Shown here: positions 1-6,867 of the stretch, piece by piece | Layout of the letters: each line of letters opens with the position of its first letter | How positions within the stretch are numbered: the first letter of the stretch is position 1 | Origin: Candidatus Saccharimonadota bacterium | GTDB taxonomy: Bacteria; Patescibacteriota; Saccharimonadia; Saccharimonadales; Saccharimonadaceae | DNA: 24,069 bases | NCBI GenBank assembly: GCA_905371715.1 | Contig: CAJPLV010000014.1 | Coordinates: forward strand, 1 to 24,069 | Reading direction: 5' to 3' | Notes under the pieces: generated by a model | Databases searched by the model: none | What the model was told of the DNA's origin: nothing | What the model saw: only the letters and a program-made list of their open reading frames with translations | Program-made: the position numbers and the translations under genes

Positions 1-74
1 GAGGATCTGGAGGAGGACGGTAGCGGATGGCGGAGTATAAGGTTGCGCAGGATGTATGCGCCAATTAAAATTCC
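1..74. other. Left-edge fragment, unassigned
   Basis: No identifiable feature. One plus-strand frame is open from the edge into the tRNA, and one minus-strand frame is open with a hydrophobic look, but neither has a start, a ribosome binding site or recognisable similarity. It is most likely spacer or the end of a gene outside the window. Confidence 0.3.
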
Positions 75-151
75 TGGTGGGCAATAGAGGATTCGAACCT
101 CTCACCTCTTCAACGTCAATGAAGCGCTCTAGCCAAATGAGCTAATCGCCC
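75..151 (-). tRNA. tRNA-Val (GAC anticodon)
   Basis: The reverse complement folds into a full cloverleaf. The acceptor stem GGGCGAT/ATTGCCC has one G-U pair, the D arm is GCTC..GAGC, and the anticodon stem is CTTCA/TGAAG with loop TTGACGT, so the anticodon is GAC and reads the valine codon GUC. The T arm carries the standard TTCGAAT loop. The 3' CCA is encoded in the DNA (complement of 75-77). No terminator or second tRNA is visible beside it. Confidence 0.96.
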
Positions 152-184
152 TGATAAATTTATGGTAGCAGAAATACTACATGA

Positions 185-213
185 TTGCAACACGGAGCAC
201 TCTATTGTACAAT
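185..213 (+). promoter_or_regulatory. Sigma-70-type promoter of thrS
   Basis: The -35 box is TTGCAA (185-190) and the -10 box is TACAAT (208-213), with a 17-bp spacer. The predicted transcription start is near 220, which leaves a leader of about 170 nt before thrS. Confidence 0.75.
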
Positions 214-219
214 GGTCCT

Positions 220-392
220 GAGCGGCGAAAGAGTCTAACCATCTCTGGAGCTTCGTGGCAGCGGACGCGGGACACGTAAACTTTCTGGGTCAAGAGAAAT
301 AGCCAAGGTGGAACCTCCTGAGTGATCGGGACCGAGGCGCGCACGTCACACATCGTACTGCGTGCTTTTATTAATCCAAAAAGGAGGTAACT
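220..392 (+). promoter_or_regulatory. Candidate translational T-box leader of thrS
   Basis: The leader holds AAGGTGGAACC at 305-315, close to the T-box core (UGGNACC bulge). The bulge can be framed by short helices GG/CC and UCC/GGA, as in an antiterminator or antisequestrator. Near the 5' end a small hairpin (AGAG/CTCT, 230-245) exposes ACC followed by A, which would serve as a threonine specifier. ACCTCCT at 313-319 is perfectly complementary to the thrS Shine-Dalgarno sequence AGGAGGT at 382-388, so the T-box strand could mask the ribosome binding site when tRNA-Thr is charged. A weak GCACG/CGTGC hairpin followed by TTTTATT (351-371) leaves transcriptional control possible. T-boxes are established upstream of aminoacyl-tRNA synthetase genes in Firmicutes and Actinobacteria; the assignment here is inference from motif and pairing. 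Confidence 0.5.
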
Positions 393-2204
393 ATGAGTGA
401 AGAACAGTTATACTCGATGCGGCATAGTTTAGCGCATGTTATGGCTGCTAGCGTAAAACGATTGTGGCCGGAAGCTAAATTTGGCGTTGGACCGGTGGTC
501 GAGAATGGTTTTTATTATGACATTGATCTTGGTAACGTAAAAATAAGCGAGCAAGATTTCAATAAAATTGAAGCAATGATGCAGCGTATTATTGCTGAAG
601 ACCAAGATTTTGTACGCGAAAAACGTCCAATTGACGACGCGATCGCTTGGGCGAAGGAGTCGCAGCAGCCATACAAAGAAGAATTGCTGAACGACCTTAA
701 ACGTTCTGGTACAACGGTGGCAAAAGATTTAGACGCCGCTGAGATGGGCACGATCGCTGATGGTGATGCGGCTGTAAATGAGGTGACTTTCTATACAAAC
801 GGCGACTTTACTGATTTGTGCCGCGGTCCGCACGTAGCAAATACACATGAGATTGGTGTGTTTAAATTGATGCGTGTAGCAGGGGCATATTGGCGCGGTA
901 ACGAAAAAAATCCGCAAATGCAACGATTGTATGGTGTCGCATTTGCGACGCAAGCGGAGCTAGATGAATATCTGGAGCGTTTAGAGCTTGCGAAACGGCG
1001 CGACCATCGCAAGCTTGGTAAGGAATTGGATTTATATACGATGTCGCCGCTGGTTGGCATTGGTTTGCCGATGTTTACGTCGCGCGGCACGGTCTTGCGT
1101 GATGTAGTAGCGCAGTACTCAAATCAACTGCGACAAAAGTATGGTTTTCAAAAAGTTTGGACGCCGCACATCACGAAAAAAGATTTGTATGAAAAATCTG
1201 GTCATTGGGCTAAATTTGGCGATGAGCTGTTTTTGGTGAAAAGCCAGGAAACGAGCGACCAGATGGCGCTGAAGCCGATGAACTGTCCGCACCATACGCA
1301 AATTTTTGCATCAAAGCCGCGTAGCTACCGTGATATGCCGGTGCGCTTTTTAGAAACGACAACTGACTATCGTGATGAAAAGACTGGCGAACTTGGTGGC
1401 CTGAGTCGAGTACGTTCGCTGACGCAAGATGACAGCCATGTTTTCTGCCGGCCAGACCAGATTGAGCAGGAGATTAATAATCTTTTGGCGGCAGCGCGCG
1501 AGTTGTATGGGCAAATCGACATGAAGTTGCGCGTGCGGTTGAGTTACCGCGACGAGTCGGATGGATATCTGGGCGATCGTGCTTTGTGGGACTCGGCGCA
1601 AGCGCAACTCAAAGCTGCCGTTGTTGCAAATGGACTAGACTACTTTGAACAGGACGGCGAGGCTGCATTCTATGGTCCAAAGATAGACTTCATGGCAACA
1701 GATGCGATTGGTCGTGAACACCAAGTTGCAACTGTTCAGCTTGATTTTGTTCAGCCGGAGCGGTTTGAGCTAGAATACGCGACAGATGATGGTAAATTTA
1801 CAACACCTGTTATGATTCACTGCGCGCTTTTAGGCTCAATAGAGCGTTTCTTAAGTGTATTTATTGAGCATACTGGCGGTTGGTTTCCGTTTTGGGCAGC
1901 ACCAGAGCAGGTGCGCATTCTGACGATTAATGAAACGGTTGCAGATTACGTAGATGAAATAACAACGGTATTGCGTGAAATTGTGCTGATGGCACCGATA
2001 AAATATAATGAAGTGAGATTTACGGCAGATACGCGCAATGAATCGCTGGGCAAGAAAATTCGTGAGGCGGCAGCCATGAAAATTCCAGTTCAGCTTATTG
2101 TTGGACCAAAAGACAAGAGCGCGCGTCAAGTTAGCGTTCGTACGCGGGATAGTGAGCAGAAAATTGCACTTGATAAGCTGGTGGCATATATTAAGAAGCT
2201 TTAA
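393..2204 (+). CDS. thrS: Threonyl-tRNA synthetase lacking the TGS domain
   Basis: Charges tRNA-Thr with threonine in the cytoplasm (class II synthetase). At 603 aa it starts directly in the editing domain: H11xxxH15 is the editing-site motif and CRGPH follows near residue 144. The N-terminal TGS domain of the E. coli enzyme (about 60 residues) is absent. The catalytic core shows motif 2 (YRDEKTGELGGLSRVR) and the three expected zinc ligands C298 (MNCPHH), H349 (DDSHVF) and H476 (IHCALLG). Two positions differ from the common forms MNCPGH and IHRAILG. The C-terminal anticodon-binding domain is complete. The ATG follows a perfect AGGAGGT. It is the first gene of a likely thrS-atl-miaA transcription unit and is probably controlled by the T-box-like leader. 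Confidence 0.97.
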   Translation: MSEEQLYSMRHSLAHVMAASVKRLWPEAKFGVGPVVENGFYYDIDLGNVKISEQDFNKIEAMMQRIIAEDQDFVREKRPIDDAIAWAKESQQPYKEELLNDLKRSGTTVAKDLDAAEMGTIADGDAAVNEVTFYTNGDFTDLCRGPHVANTHEIGVFKLMRVAGAYWRGNEKNPQMQRLYGVAFATQAELDEYLERLELAKRRDHRKLGKELDLYTMSPLVGIGLPMFTSRGTVLRDVVAQYSNQLRQKYGFQKVWTPHITKKDLYEKSGHWAKFGDELFLVKSQETSDQMALKPMNCPHHTQIFASKPRSYRDMPVRFLETTTDYRDEKTGELGGLSRVRSLTQDDSHVFCRPDQIEQEINNLLAAARELYGQIDMKLRVRLSYRDESDGYLGDRALWDSAQAQLKAAVVANGLDYFEQDGEAAFYGPKIDFMATDAIGREHQVATVQLDFVQPERFELEYATDDGKFTTPVMIHCALLGSIERFLSVFIEHTGGWFPFWAAPEQVRILTINETVADYVDEITTVLREIVLMAPIKYNEVRFTADTRNESLGKKIREAAAMKIPVQLIVGPKDKSARQVSVRTRDSEQKIALDKLVAYIKKL

Positions 2205-2231
2205 GAGAGTGCACGTTGATAATAGGGGTCT

Positions 2232-2585
2232 GTGTATTCAGTGTTGGCGAATGTGATGAATGATAATCAACTGCCGATTGCAAGTTTGCGCGACCGCGTT
2301 TATGCGCTGATGTCCGAGTTGCCGGACGATAAAGTCACGACTTATGGCGACTTGGCGGCGCTGGCTGGACATCCGTATGCGGCGCGGCGTGTTGGTGAAA
2401 TTGCTCACGGTGGTCCGGCTAATTTACCATGGCATCGTTTAGTGAATGCAAAAGGCGGGTTAGCGGTTGGCTTTCCGGAGGGGCAAGTGGCGCAGAAACA
2501 GCTACTTGCCCAGGACGGCATAGCCTGTGACGAACGTTGGCGCGTGATTGATTTTGAGGAGCGACGATGGCGGCCGGAGCTGTGA
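2232..2585 (+). CDS. Alkyltransferase-like (ATL) DNA-binding protein
   Basis: The 117-aa protein resembles the C-terminal DNA-binding domain of O6-alkylguanine-DNA alkyltransferases. The winged-helix part includes YGDLAALAG, RRVG and the active-site strand. Where true transferases have PCHR with the acceptor cysteine, this protein has PWHR (66-69), the hallmark of ATL proteins, which bind O6-alkylguanine and hand it to nucleotide excision repair rather than removing the alkyl group. The start is uncertain. GTG 2232 has AGGGG only 3 nt upstream; GTG 2241 or ATG 2256 would suit this ribosome binding site or the domain boundary equally well. It lies 27 nt after thrS, and its 3' end overlaps miaA by 19 nt, so it is probably cotranscribed. 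Confidence 0.88.
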   Translation: MYSVLANVMNDNQLPIASLRDRVYALMSELPDDKVTTYGDLAALAGHPYAARRVGEIAHGGPANLPWHRLVNAKGGLAVGFPEGQVAQKQLLAQDGIACDERWRVIDFEERRWRPEL

Positions 2586-3457
2586 ACGTGAATGAGACCC
2601 CGCTTATCGTAATTGTTGGTCCGACGGCAAGCGGTAAGACGAGTTTAGCGATTGAGGTTGCTCGGCAATTTAACGGTGAAATAATCTCCGCAGATTCTCG
2701 AGCGATATATCGCGGACTTGATATTGGAACAGCAAAGCCGAGCATGAAAGAACGTGATGGAGTTGTGCATTGGGGTTTTGACTTGGTGAATCCTGGCGAG
2801 CGATTTACGGCTGCTGATTTTAAGTGCTACGCCGATGTAAAAATAGCTGACATACGGCTACGAGGCAAAACGCCGATCTTGGTTGGGGGAACGGGGTTAT
2901 ACGTTGACAGTGTTATTTACGACTATACATTCACAGCTGCATCAAATGATTTAGAACTGCGTACAAAATTTGAGCAGAAATCTCTTGCGGAGTTACAAAA
3001 TTATTGTAATAAACACAATATTGAGTTACCGGAGAATAATAAAAATAAGCGGTATATTATTAACGCAATCGCTCGAAATGGCGCTTTACCACAGAAAAAT
3101 ACTGATAAATATAAAGACAAGATACTAATCGGAATAATGACGGATAAAACCGTACTCAAAGAAAGAATAAGAAAGCGCGCAAAAATCATTGTAAATGATA
3201 CTACGATAAATGAAGCGATGCAGGCGGCGCAAACTTGGGGCTGGGATAACGAAGCTATGACCGGAAATATCTATCCGCTGATTCGAAAGCATGTAGCGGG
3301 AGAACTGACACGCAGTGAACTAGAAGAAAAATTTTGTACGCTTGATTGGCGTTTAGCAAAACGACAACTGACATGGCTGCGTCGTAATTCTGAAATAGCA
3401 TGGTGCGATCTTGAGCATGCGTACAGTTATATTGCTCAACGGTTGGCTGATAGATAG
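2567..3457 (+). CDS. miaA: tRNA dimethylallyltransferase
   Basis: MiaA transfers a dimethylallyl group to N6 of A37 in tRNAs reading UNN codons. The 296-aa length is normal. Visible motifs are the P-loop GPTASGKT (18-25), the catalytic Asp in SADSR (D43; the usual following Gln is Ala here), IYRGLDIGTAKPS, and GGTGLYV. The C-terminal tRNA-binding region is present. ATG 2567 has a strong GAGGAG about 6 nt upstream, inside the end of the preceding gene, which suggests translational coupling. The middle (about 2930-3200) is markedly more AT-rich than the rest and corresponds to the variable insertion domain, so it probably reflects relaxed constraint rather than transfer. Confidence 0.95.
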   Translation: MAAGAVNVNETPLIVIVGPTASGKTSLAIEVARQFNGEIISADSRAIYRGLDIGTAKPSMKERDGVVHWGFDLVNPGERFTAADFKCYADVKIADIRLRGKTPILVGGTGLYVDSVIYDYTFTAASNDLELRTKFEQKSLAELQNYCNKHNIELPENNKNKRYIINAIARNGALPQKNTDKYKDKILIGIMTDKTVLKERIRKRAKIIVNDTTINEAMQAAQTWGWDNEAMTGNIYPLIRKHVAGELTRSELEEKFCTLDWRLAKRQLTWLRRNSEIAWCDLEHAYSYIAQRLADR

Positions 3458-3472
3458 TGGCCGTGGTACTAT
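3443..3472 (+). promoter_or_regulatory. Promoter for the winged-helix gene
   Basis: TTGGCT (3443-3448) and TACTAT (3467-3472) are separated by 18 bp. The -35 box lies inside the end of miaA. The predicted start near 3479 would give a leader of only about 12 nt before ATG 3491. Confidence 0.5.
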
Positions 3473-3490
3473 AGAGTAAGAGATTTGATC

Positions 3491-4087
3491 ATGATTGATG
3501 CATTGTTTGGTTCAAAAACTCGTGTAAAGTTACTTTATTTATTCCTTAATAACCCAGGGCAAGCGTTTTATGTGCGTGAAATTACGCGGTTGATTGGCGA
3601 ACAAATCAACTCTGTGCGAAGAGAGCTTGCAAATATGCTTGAGGTGGGTATTGTCGCGAGTAATAATATGGACAACAAGCTGTACTATGAAGTAAATCAG
3701 CGGTATGAGTATTACGTGCCGATGCGTGCTATATTTGCAGGGCAGACGTCAAAATCGGCTGCAAATGAAGCGCAAGCGGAAGTGTACGAAGATATTATTC
3801 GCCGTACAGCCGGTATCCGTGTTGCTATTGTAGCGGGGATCCTGGTAAGCGGGTCTGTGAGCAAAGTTGATTTACTGATGGCAGGCGCTATCTCGCGCGC
3901 TAAGATTAAATCAATTGTCTCAACGATTGAGCAGGCAGTGGGGCGTGAGATTACTTATAGCGTGCTCTCGTATGACGAGCTATACTATAGATTGAGCGTT
4001 CACGATAAATTTATTAGTGATATGCTGAATAATAAGCACCGTGTCATTGTCGACACTGGCAATATTATAAAAACAGAGCGGCAGTAA
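3491..4087 (+). CDS. Winged-helix regulator with degenerate nucleotidyltransferase-like domain
   Basis: 198 aa. Residues 1-75 look like an ArsR/MarR-type winged helix: SKTRVKLLYLFLNNP, then a recognition helix around EQINSVRRELANM, then a wing. Residues 110-198 resemble the minimal nucleotidyltransferase-like domain found behind winged helices in several prokaryotic regulators (GSVSKVDLLMAG, then GREITYSVLSYDELYYRL, then FISDMLNNKHRVIVD). The GSxxxG and DxD-type catalytic residues are not evident, so catalysis is unlikely. The function is probably DNA binding; the target is unknown. ATG 3491 was chosen over TTG 3485 because it begins the conserved helix; the ribosome binding site is poor. It is followed after 10 nt by the metallo-beta-lactamase-fold gene, so the pair is likely an operon. 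Confidence 0.75.
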   Translation: MIDALFGSKTRVKLLYLFLNNPGQAFYVREITRLIGEQINSVRRELANMLEVGIVASNNMDNKLYYEVNQRYEYYVPMRAIFAGQTSKSAANEAQAEVYEDIIRRTAGIRVAIVAGILVSGSVSKVDLLMAGAISRAKIKSIVSTIEQAVGREITYSVLSYDELYYRLSVHDKFISDMLNNKHRVIVDTGNIIKTERQ

Positions 4088-4097
4088 AGGAGGCGAG

Positions 4098-4733
4098 ATG
4101 TTTGATATTGAATATAAGGGTGGAAATGCGGTCGTTATTGCAAGTAAAAAAACGTCGCTAGTCGTAGATCCGAAAGTGTCATTGCTTGGGTTAAAAGATT
4201 TAAAGGTAAAGGATTTAGTTGAATTTGTCACTGAATCTCGTTTTGCAACTGGTAAGAGTGATGCACAAGTTATTATAAATAGCCCTGGCGAGTACGAGGT
4301 TGGCGACTTTACGATCATTGGTATTGCTGCGACGCGTCATATTGATACCCCTGACGACGAAAAACGTTCGACGATTTACCGTGTTGAGTGCGGTGAGGTA
4401 TCACTGGGAATCATTGGAAATATTGCACCTGGGCTAAGTGATGAGCAACTTGAGTCGCTTGGCGTGATTGATGTCCTGATTGTACCTGTTGGTGGCGGTG
4501 GATACACCCTTGATGCAACAAGCGCTGTTTCAATTGTCCGAGCAGTCGACCCGAAGGTCGTTATACCAGTTCATTATCGTGATGCTGCTCTTCAGTATGA
4601 AGTCCCGCAAGATGAAGTTGAAACGTTTATTAAAGAGCTGGGTGCTCCAGTCGAGAATGTAACAAAATTCAAAGTTAAAAACGATAGTTCGTTGCCATCG
4701 GTTCTAACGACAGTAGTGGTTGCACGTAGCTAA
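4098..4733 (+). CDS. Metallo-beta-lactamase-fold protein with degenerate metal site
   Basis: 211 aa, resembling small MBL-fold proteins of the UPF0173/L-ascorbate-6-phosphate-lactonase-like type. The N-terminal strand pattern ending in VDP, the SPGEYEVGDFTIIGI segment, the VDVLIVPVGG-like segment and PKVVIPVHYRD support the fold. The HxHxDH metal motif expected after the first strands is not present. Only isolated histidines remain (in TRHID and PVHYRD), so hydrolase activity is doubtful. An AAAGGAGG sequence gives a strong ribosome binding site. It is the last gene of its unit and is closed by a strong terminator. The substrate and role are unknown. Confidence 0.75.
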   Translation: MFDIEYKGGNAVVIASKKTSLVVDPKVSLLGLKDLKVKDLVEFVTESRFATGKSDAQVIINSPGEYEVGDFTIIGIAATRHIDTPDDEKRSTIYRVECGEVSLGIIGNIAPGLSDEQLESLGVIDVLIVPVGGGGYTLDATSAVSIVRAVDPKVVIPVHYRDAALQYEVPQDEVETFIKELGAPVENVTKFKVKNDSSLPSVLTTVVVARS

Positions 4734-4758
4734 TATGTTCTAGGCTTTGTATACCTTA

Positions 4759-4795
4759 ATACAAAAACACCCCGAGTGCAGGGGTGTTTTTGTAT
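4759..4795. terminator. Bidirectional intrinsic terminator
   Basis: A perfect 15-bp stem (4759-4773 with 4781-4795) has a 7-nt loop, GAGTGCA. Its lower part is A/T tracts, so it provides a U-tract in both directions. It serves the plus-strand unit ending at 4733 and rpmB, which ends at 4812 on the minus strand. Confidence 0.92.
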
Positions 4796-4811
4796 ATTTC
4801 CGCAGCAAGAG

Positions 4812-5018
4812 TTATTTTGCTGATTGTGCAATAATACCTTTCTTCTTGAGTGTACGGATTGCATGTGCAGAAAGCGTCATCGTTACTTTCTGTCCATTAA
4901 CAACGAGCGTCTTTTTTTGAAGATTTGGTTTAAAAACGCGTTTAGTGCGACGCAAAGAAAAACTTACGTTATGACCGAATTGTTTACCCTTGCCGGTTAA
5001 TTCGCAGCGTGATGCCAT
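4812..5018 (-). CDS. rpmB: 50S ribosomal protein L28
   Basis: 68 aa, basic, a structural protein of the large ribosomal subunit. The start [11 protein letters not shown] and the segments [20 protein letters not shown] and [13 protein letters not shown] match the L28 family. The frame is open 11 codons further upstream, but family alignment and length place the start at 5018. The ribosome binding site is weak (AGAAGTGG). It is transcribed from a strong promoter just upstream and ends at the shared terminator. Confidence 0.96.
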   Translation of the reverse strand: MASRCELTGKGKQFGHNVSFSLRRTKRVFKPNLQKKTLVVNGQKVTMTLSAHAIRTLKKKGIIAQSAK

Positions 5019-5059
5019 ACTTTTCCACTTCTTATAATTAGTTGATATCAATCTTTTCT

Positions 5060-5088
5060 AGTATACGCTAGTTTTGGTCTTGCGTCAA
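5060..5088 (-). promoter_or_regulatory. Promoter of rpmB
   Basis: Read on the minus strand: TTGACG (complement of 5083-5088), a 17-bp spacer and TATACT (complement of 5060-5065). This is near consensus. It overlaps the plus-strand promoter of the protease gene. Confidence 0.8.
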
Positions 5089-5101
5089 GGACTGCTACAA
5101 T
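5074..5101 (+). promoter_or_regulatory. Promoter of the M50 protease gene, probably leaderless
   Basis: TTGGTC (5074-5079), a 16-bp spacer and TACAAT (5096-5101). The expected transcription start, about 7 nt after the -10 box, coincides with the ATG at 5109, so the mRNA would have almost no 5' leader. Confidence 0.6.
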
Positions 5102-5108
5102 AAGGTAC

Positions 5109-5744
5109 ATGGATTTTGGCAACATTATTGCTGTTTTGGTGATTATTTTTGTGTCGATGACGCTACATGAGTTGACGCATGGGATTGTTGCCTATAAACT
5201 TGGCGACGATACGGCGCGCCTCATGGGGCGTTTAACGCTAAATCCGTTTAGGCATATTGATCCTATTATGACAATTGCGCTTCCGGTGATGATTATTTTT
5301 ACAAATGCATTAACAGGGGCGTCTATGCCAGTTTTTGGCGGTGCGAAACCTGTGCCGTTTAATCCTGAGAATCTAAAATATGGCGAATGGGGAATTGCAA
5401 TGGTGGCGGCGAGCGGGCCGCTAGTTAATTTGTTGCTCGCGTTTATATCGTATGTGATAGTGGCTTATGTAGGCGATGGAAGTGCGGCAGGAAAACTGTT
5501 GACTACCTCAGTAGCTGTTAATTTAGGTTTTTTTGCATTCAATATTATTCCGATTCCGCCGCTTGATGGCTCGCGAGTCTTTTATGCAGTAGCTCCCGAC
5601 TTTATTCGTCGATTTTTCGAAGCAGCGGAGCAATATGGTATAGTGCTTGTCTATATTGCAGTACTTATTTTATCACCGGTTTTGACGGTTTACATGCAAG
5701 CTGTTATTTACGGATGTGTTAGCTTGTTCTCTTTAGTTATATAG
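5109..5744 (+). CDS. Site-2 protease family (M50) membrane metalloprotease
   Basis: 211 aa, integral membrane protein with about five hydrophobic segments. The zinc motif HELTH is at 20-24 inside the first helix, and the third ligand is D153 in PPLDG. ASGPLVNLLLA, conserved in the M50B group, also fits. Such proteases cleave substrates within the membrane, often anti-sigma factors or signal-peptide remnants. There is no PDZ domain, so this is the minimal type. No Shine-Dalgarno sequence of note precedes the ATG, in keeping with a leaderless message. It stands alone, between divergent rpmB and the small-RNA pair. The substrate is unknown. Confidence 0.92.
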   Translation: MDFGNIIAVLVIIFVSMTLHELTHGIVAYKLGDDTARLMGRLTLNPFRHIDPIMTIALPVMIIFTNALTGASMPVFGGAKPVPFNPENLKYGEWGIAMVAASGPLVNLLLAFISYVIVAYVGDGSAAGKLLTTSVAVNLGFFAFNIIPIPPLDGSRVFYAVAPDFIRRFFEAAEQYGIVLVYIAVLILSPVLTVYMQAVIYGCVSLFSLVI

Positions 5745-5760
5745 AACCACATGGTATACT
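5732..5760 (+). promoter_or_regulatory. Promoter of the 6S-like RNA
   Basis: TATACT (5755-5760) with a weak -35 box TTTAGT (5732-5737), 17-bp spacer. The predicted start, about 5767, falls exactly on the first base of the closing stem of the RNA below. Confidence 0.5.
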
Positions 5761-5766
5761 AGGGGT

Positions 5767-5901
5767 AGCCTCTCTTGGGCGTATATGATTTTCCTAACAT
5801 CATACGATAGGGACTCTAATACCGTTATTCCCGTGGGAATAACGTGCGGAGACCCACCTTTGCAATAGCAGGGGAATATCAATCGTTTAAGAGGGGCTTT
5901 A
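5767..5901 (+). ncRNA. Rod-shaped small RNA, 6S-like candidate
   Basis: About 135 nt in the gap before rnpB. A 10-bp closing stem pairs 5767-5776 with 5889-5898 (one G-U) and is followed by TTT. Inside is a symmetric open region of 33 nt on each side, then GGGACTC/GAGACCC (5810-5816/5849-5855, one A-A mismatch), then a perfect 9-bp hairpin (5823-5831/5836-5844, loop CGTG). A rod with a large central bubble resembles 6S RNA, the sigma-70 polymerase inhibitor. The length is shorter than usual and no 6S sequence motif was recognised, so the class is inference. Confidence 0.5.
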
Positions 5902-5911
5902 ATGATATAAT
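5883..5911 (+). promoter_or_regulatory. Promoter of rnpB
   Basis: A perfect -10 box TATAAT (5906-5911) with a poor -35 region. The predicted start at about 5918 agrees with the first base of the RNase P RNA P1 helix. Confidence 0.65.
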
Positions 5912-5917
5912 AAGCAA

Positions 5918-6271
5918 TGGCAGATTATCGGATAATCGCTCGCTTGGTTATAGCGAGAGGAAAGTCCGGGCAGTATAGAGCATGGCAGTCGCTAACGGCG
6001 ACCGGAGGTGACTCTAGGGAAAGTGCCACAGAAACGAAACCGCTATCTCAAACCTAGTTAGGCGACTGATAGTAAGGGTGAAAGGAGCGAGGTAAGAGCT
6101 CGCAGCGACGCACGGTGACGTGCGGAGGAGGTAAACCCTGTCAACTGCAAGGAGGCGTGTCTATAGAATTGCTCGTTCGGGCATGCCGCTATCCGCTTGA
6201 ATTATTCAGCAATGAATAATCTAGATAGATGATTATCCTCGACAGAACCCGGCTTACAGATGACCTGCCAA
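5918..6271 (+). rRNA. rnpB: RNase P RNA (catalytic ncRNA; not ribosomal)
   Basis: Catalytic subunit of RNase P, which matures tRNA 5' ends. The type field should read ncRNA; the RNA is not ribosomal. The conserved CR-I block GAGGAAAGTCCGGGC lies near 5955 and the CR-V block ACAGAACCCGGCTTACAG near 6243, which together form P4. Helix P1 is GGCAG (5919-5923) with CTGCC (6265-6269). The length of about 354 nt suits a bacterial type A RNA. It has its own promoter and terminator. Confidence 0.95.
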
Positions 6272-6309
6272 TTAAAAAGACCGTATTAACTTGCTACGGT
6301 CTTTTTAAT
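6271..6309. terminator. Bidirectional terminator between rnpB and rplT
   Basis: A perfect 15-bp stem (6271-6285 with 6295-6309) and a 9-nt loop. The stem has a GC core GACCGTA/TACGGTC flanked by A and T tracts, so it can act on rnpB (plus) and on the infC-rpmI-rplT operon (minus). Confidence 0.92.
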
Positions 6310-6323
6310 TTTGTCTGATCAAG

Positions 6324-6668
6324 CTATTTTGTAACCTGCTTGACGATAGCGGCAAATGCCTTTGGTTCGTTTACTGCTAATTCCGCAAGTATTTTGCGAT
6401 CAATTCCTATATTGGCAGCGCGTAAATCGGCAATAAGCTTACCATACGTCGTGCCGTTTTCGCGAGCGGCAGCGTTGATGCGGGTGATCCAGAGGCCACG
6501 AAGATCGCGCCGTTTATTGCGGCGATCTCGGTATGCATATTGTAGCGATCTGATAACGGCTTGTTTTGCAAGCCGAAAACTGCGTGTACGGTTGTGCTGC
6601 ATGCCTTTTGCAGCTTTGATAATTTTTTTATGCTTTGCTGAAGCAGTAACTCCTCGTTTAACTCGCAT
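6324..6668 (-). CDS. rplT: 50S ribosomal protein L20
   Basis: 114 aa, an early assembly protein that binds 23S rRNA. The start [16 protein letters not shown] and the segments [26 protein letters not shown], read in two parts, and [14 protein letters not shown] are typical of L20. It is the last gene of the infC-rpmI-rplT operon, 4 nt after rpmI; GGGAG inside the rpmI end is its ribosome binding site. In other bacteria L20 or L35 represses this operon by binding a leader structure; no such structure was identified here. Confidence 0.98.
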   Translation of the reverse strand: MRVKRGVTASAKHKKIIKAAKGMQHNRTRSFRLAKQAVIRSLQYAYRDRRNKRRDLRGLWITRINAAARENGTTYGKLIADLRAANIGIDRKILAELAVNEPKAFAAIVKQVTK

Positions 6669-6672
6669 AATC

Positions 6673-6867
6673 CTATACTCCCAGTGCTCGTTTTACGTTT
6701 TTCGCCATGCCACCTTTAACAACAGCGGTGGTTTTGATATTACGCTTGCGCGATTTACTCTTCTTAGAGAGCATATGGTTTCCGAACGCACGGCGACGGA
6801 TGAGTTTGCCGGTACTGGTTAGCTTAATGCGCTTAGCAGTGCCCTTGTGGGTCTTCATCTTTGGCAT
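6673..6867 (-). CDS. rpmI: 50S ribosomal protein L35
   Basis: 64 aa, small basic large-subunit protein. [21 protein letters not shown] and [19 protein letters not shown] are diagnostic of the L35 family. The start codon overlaps the infC stop by one base (TAATG), with AAGGAG 7 nt upstream inside infC, so translation is probably coupled to infC. Confidence 0.98.
   Translation of the reverse strand: MPKMKTHKGTAKRIKLTSTGKLIRRRAFGNHMLSKKSKSRKRNIKTTAVVKGGMAKNVKRALGV

Noticed and set aside
5767..5901. Signal recognition particle RNA as identity of the small RNA
   Set aside because: The conserved GGAAGCAGC-type apical loop of SRP RNA is missing.
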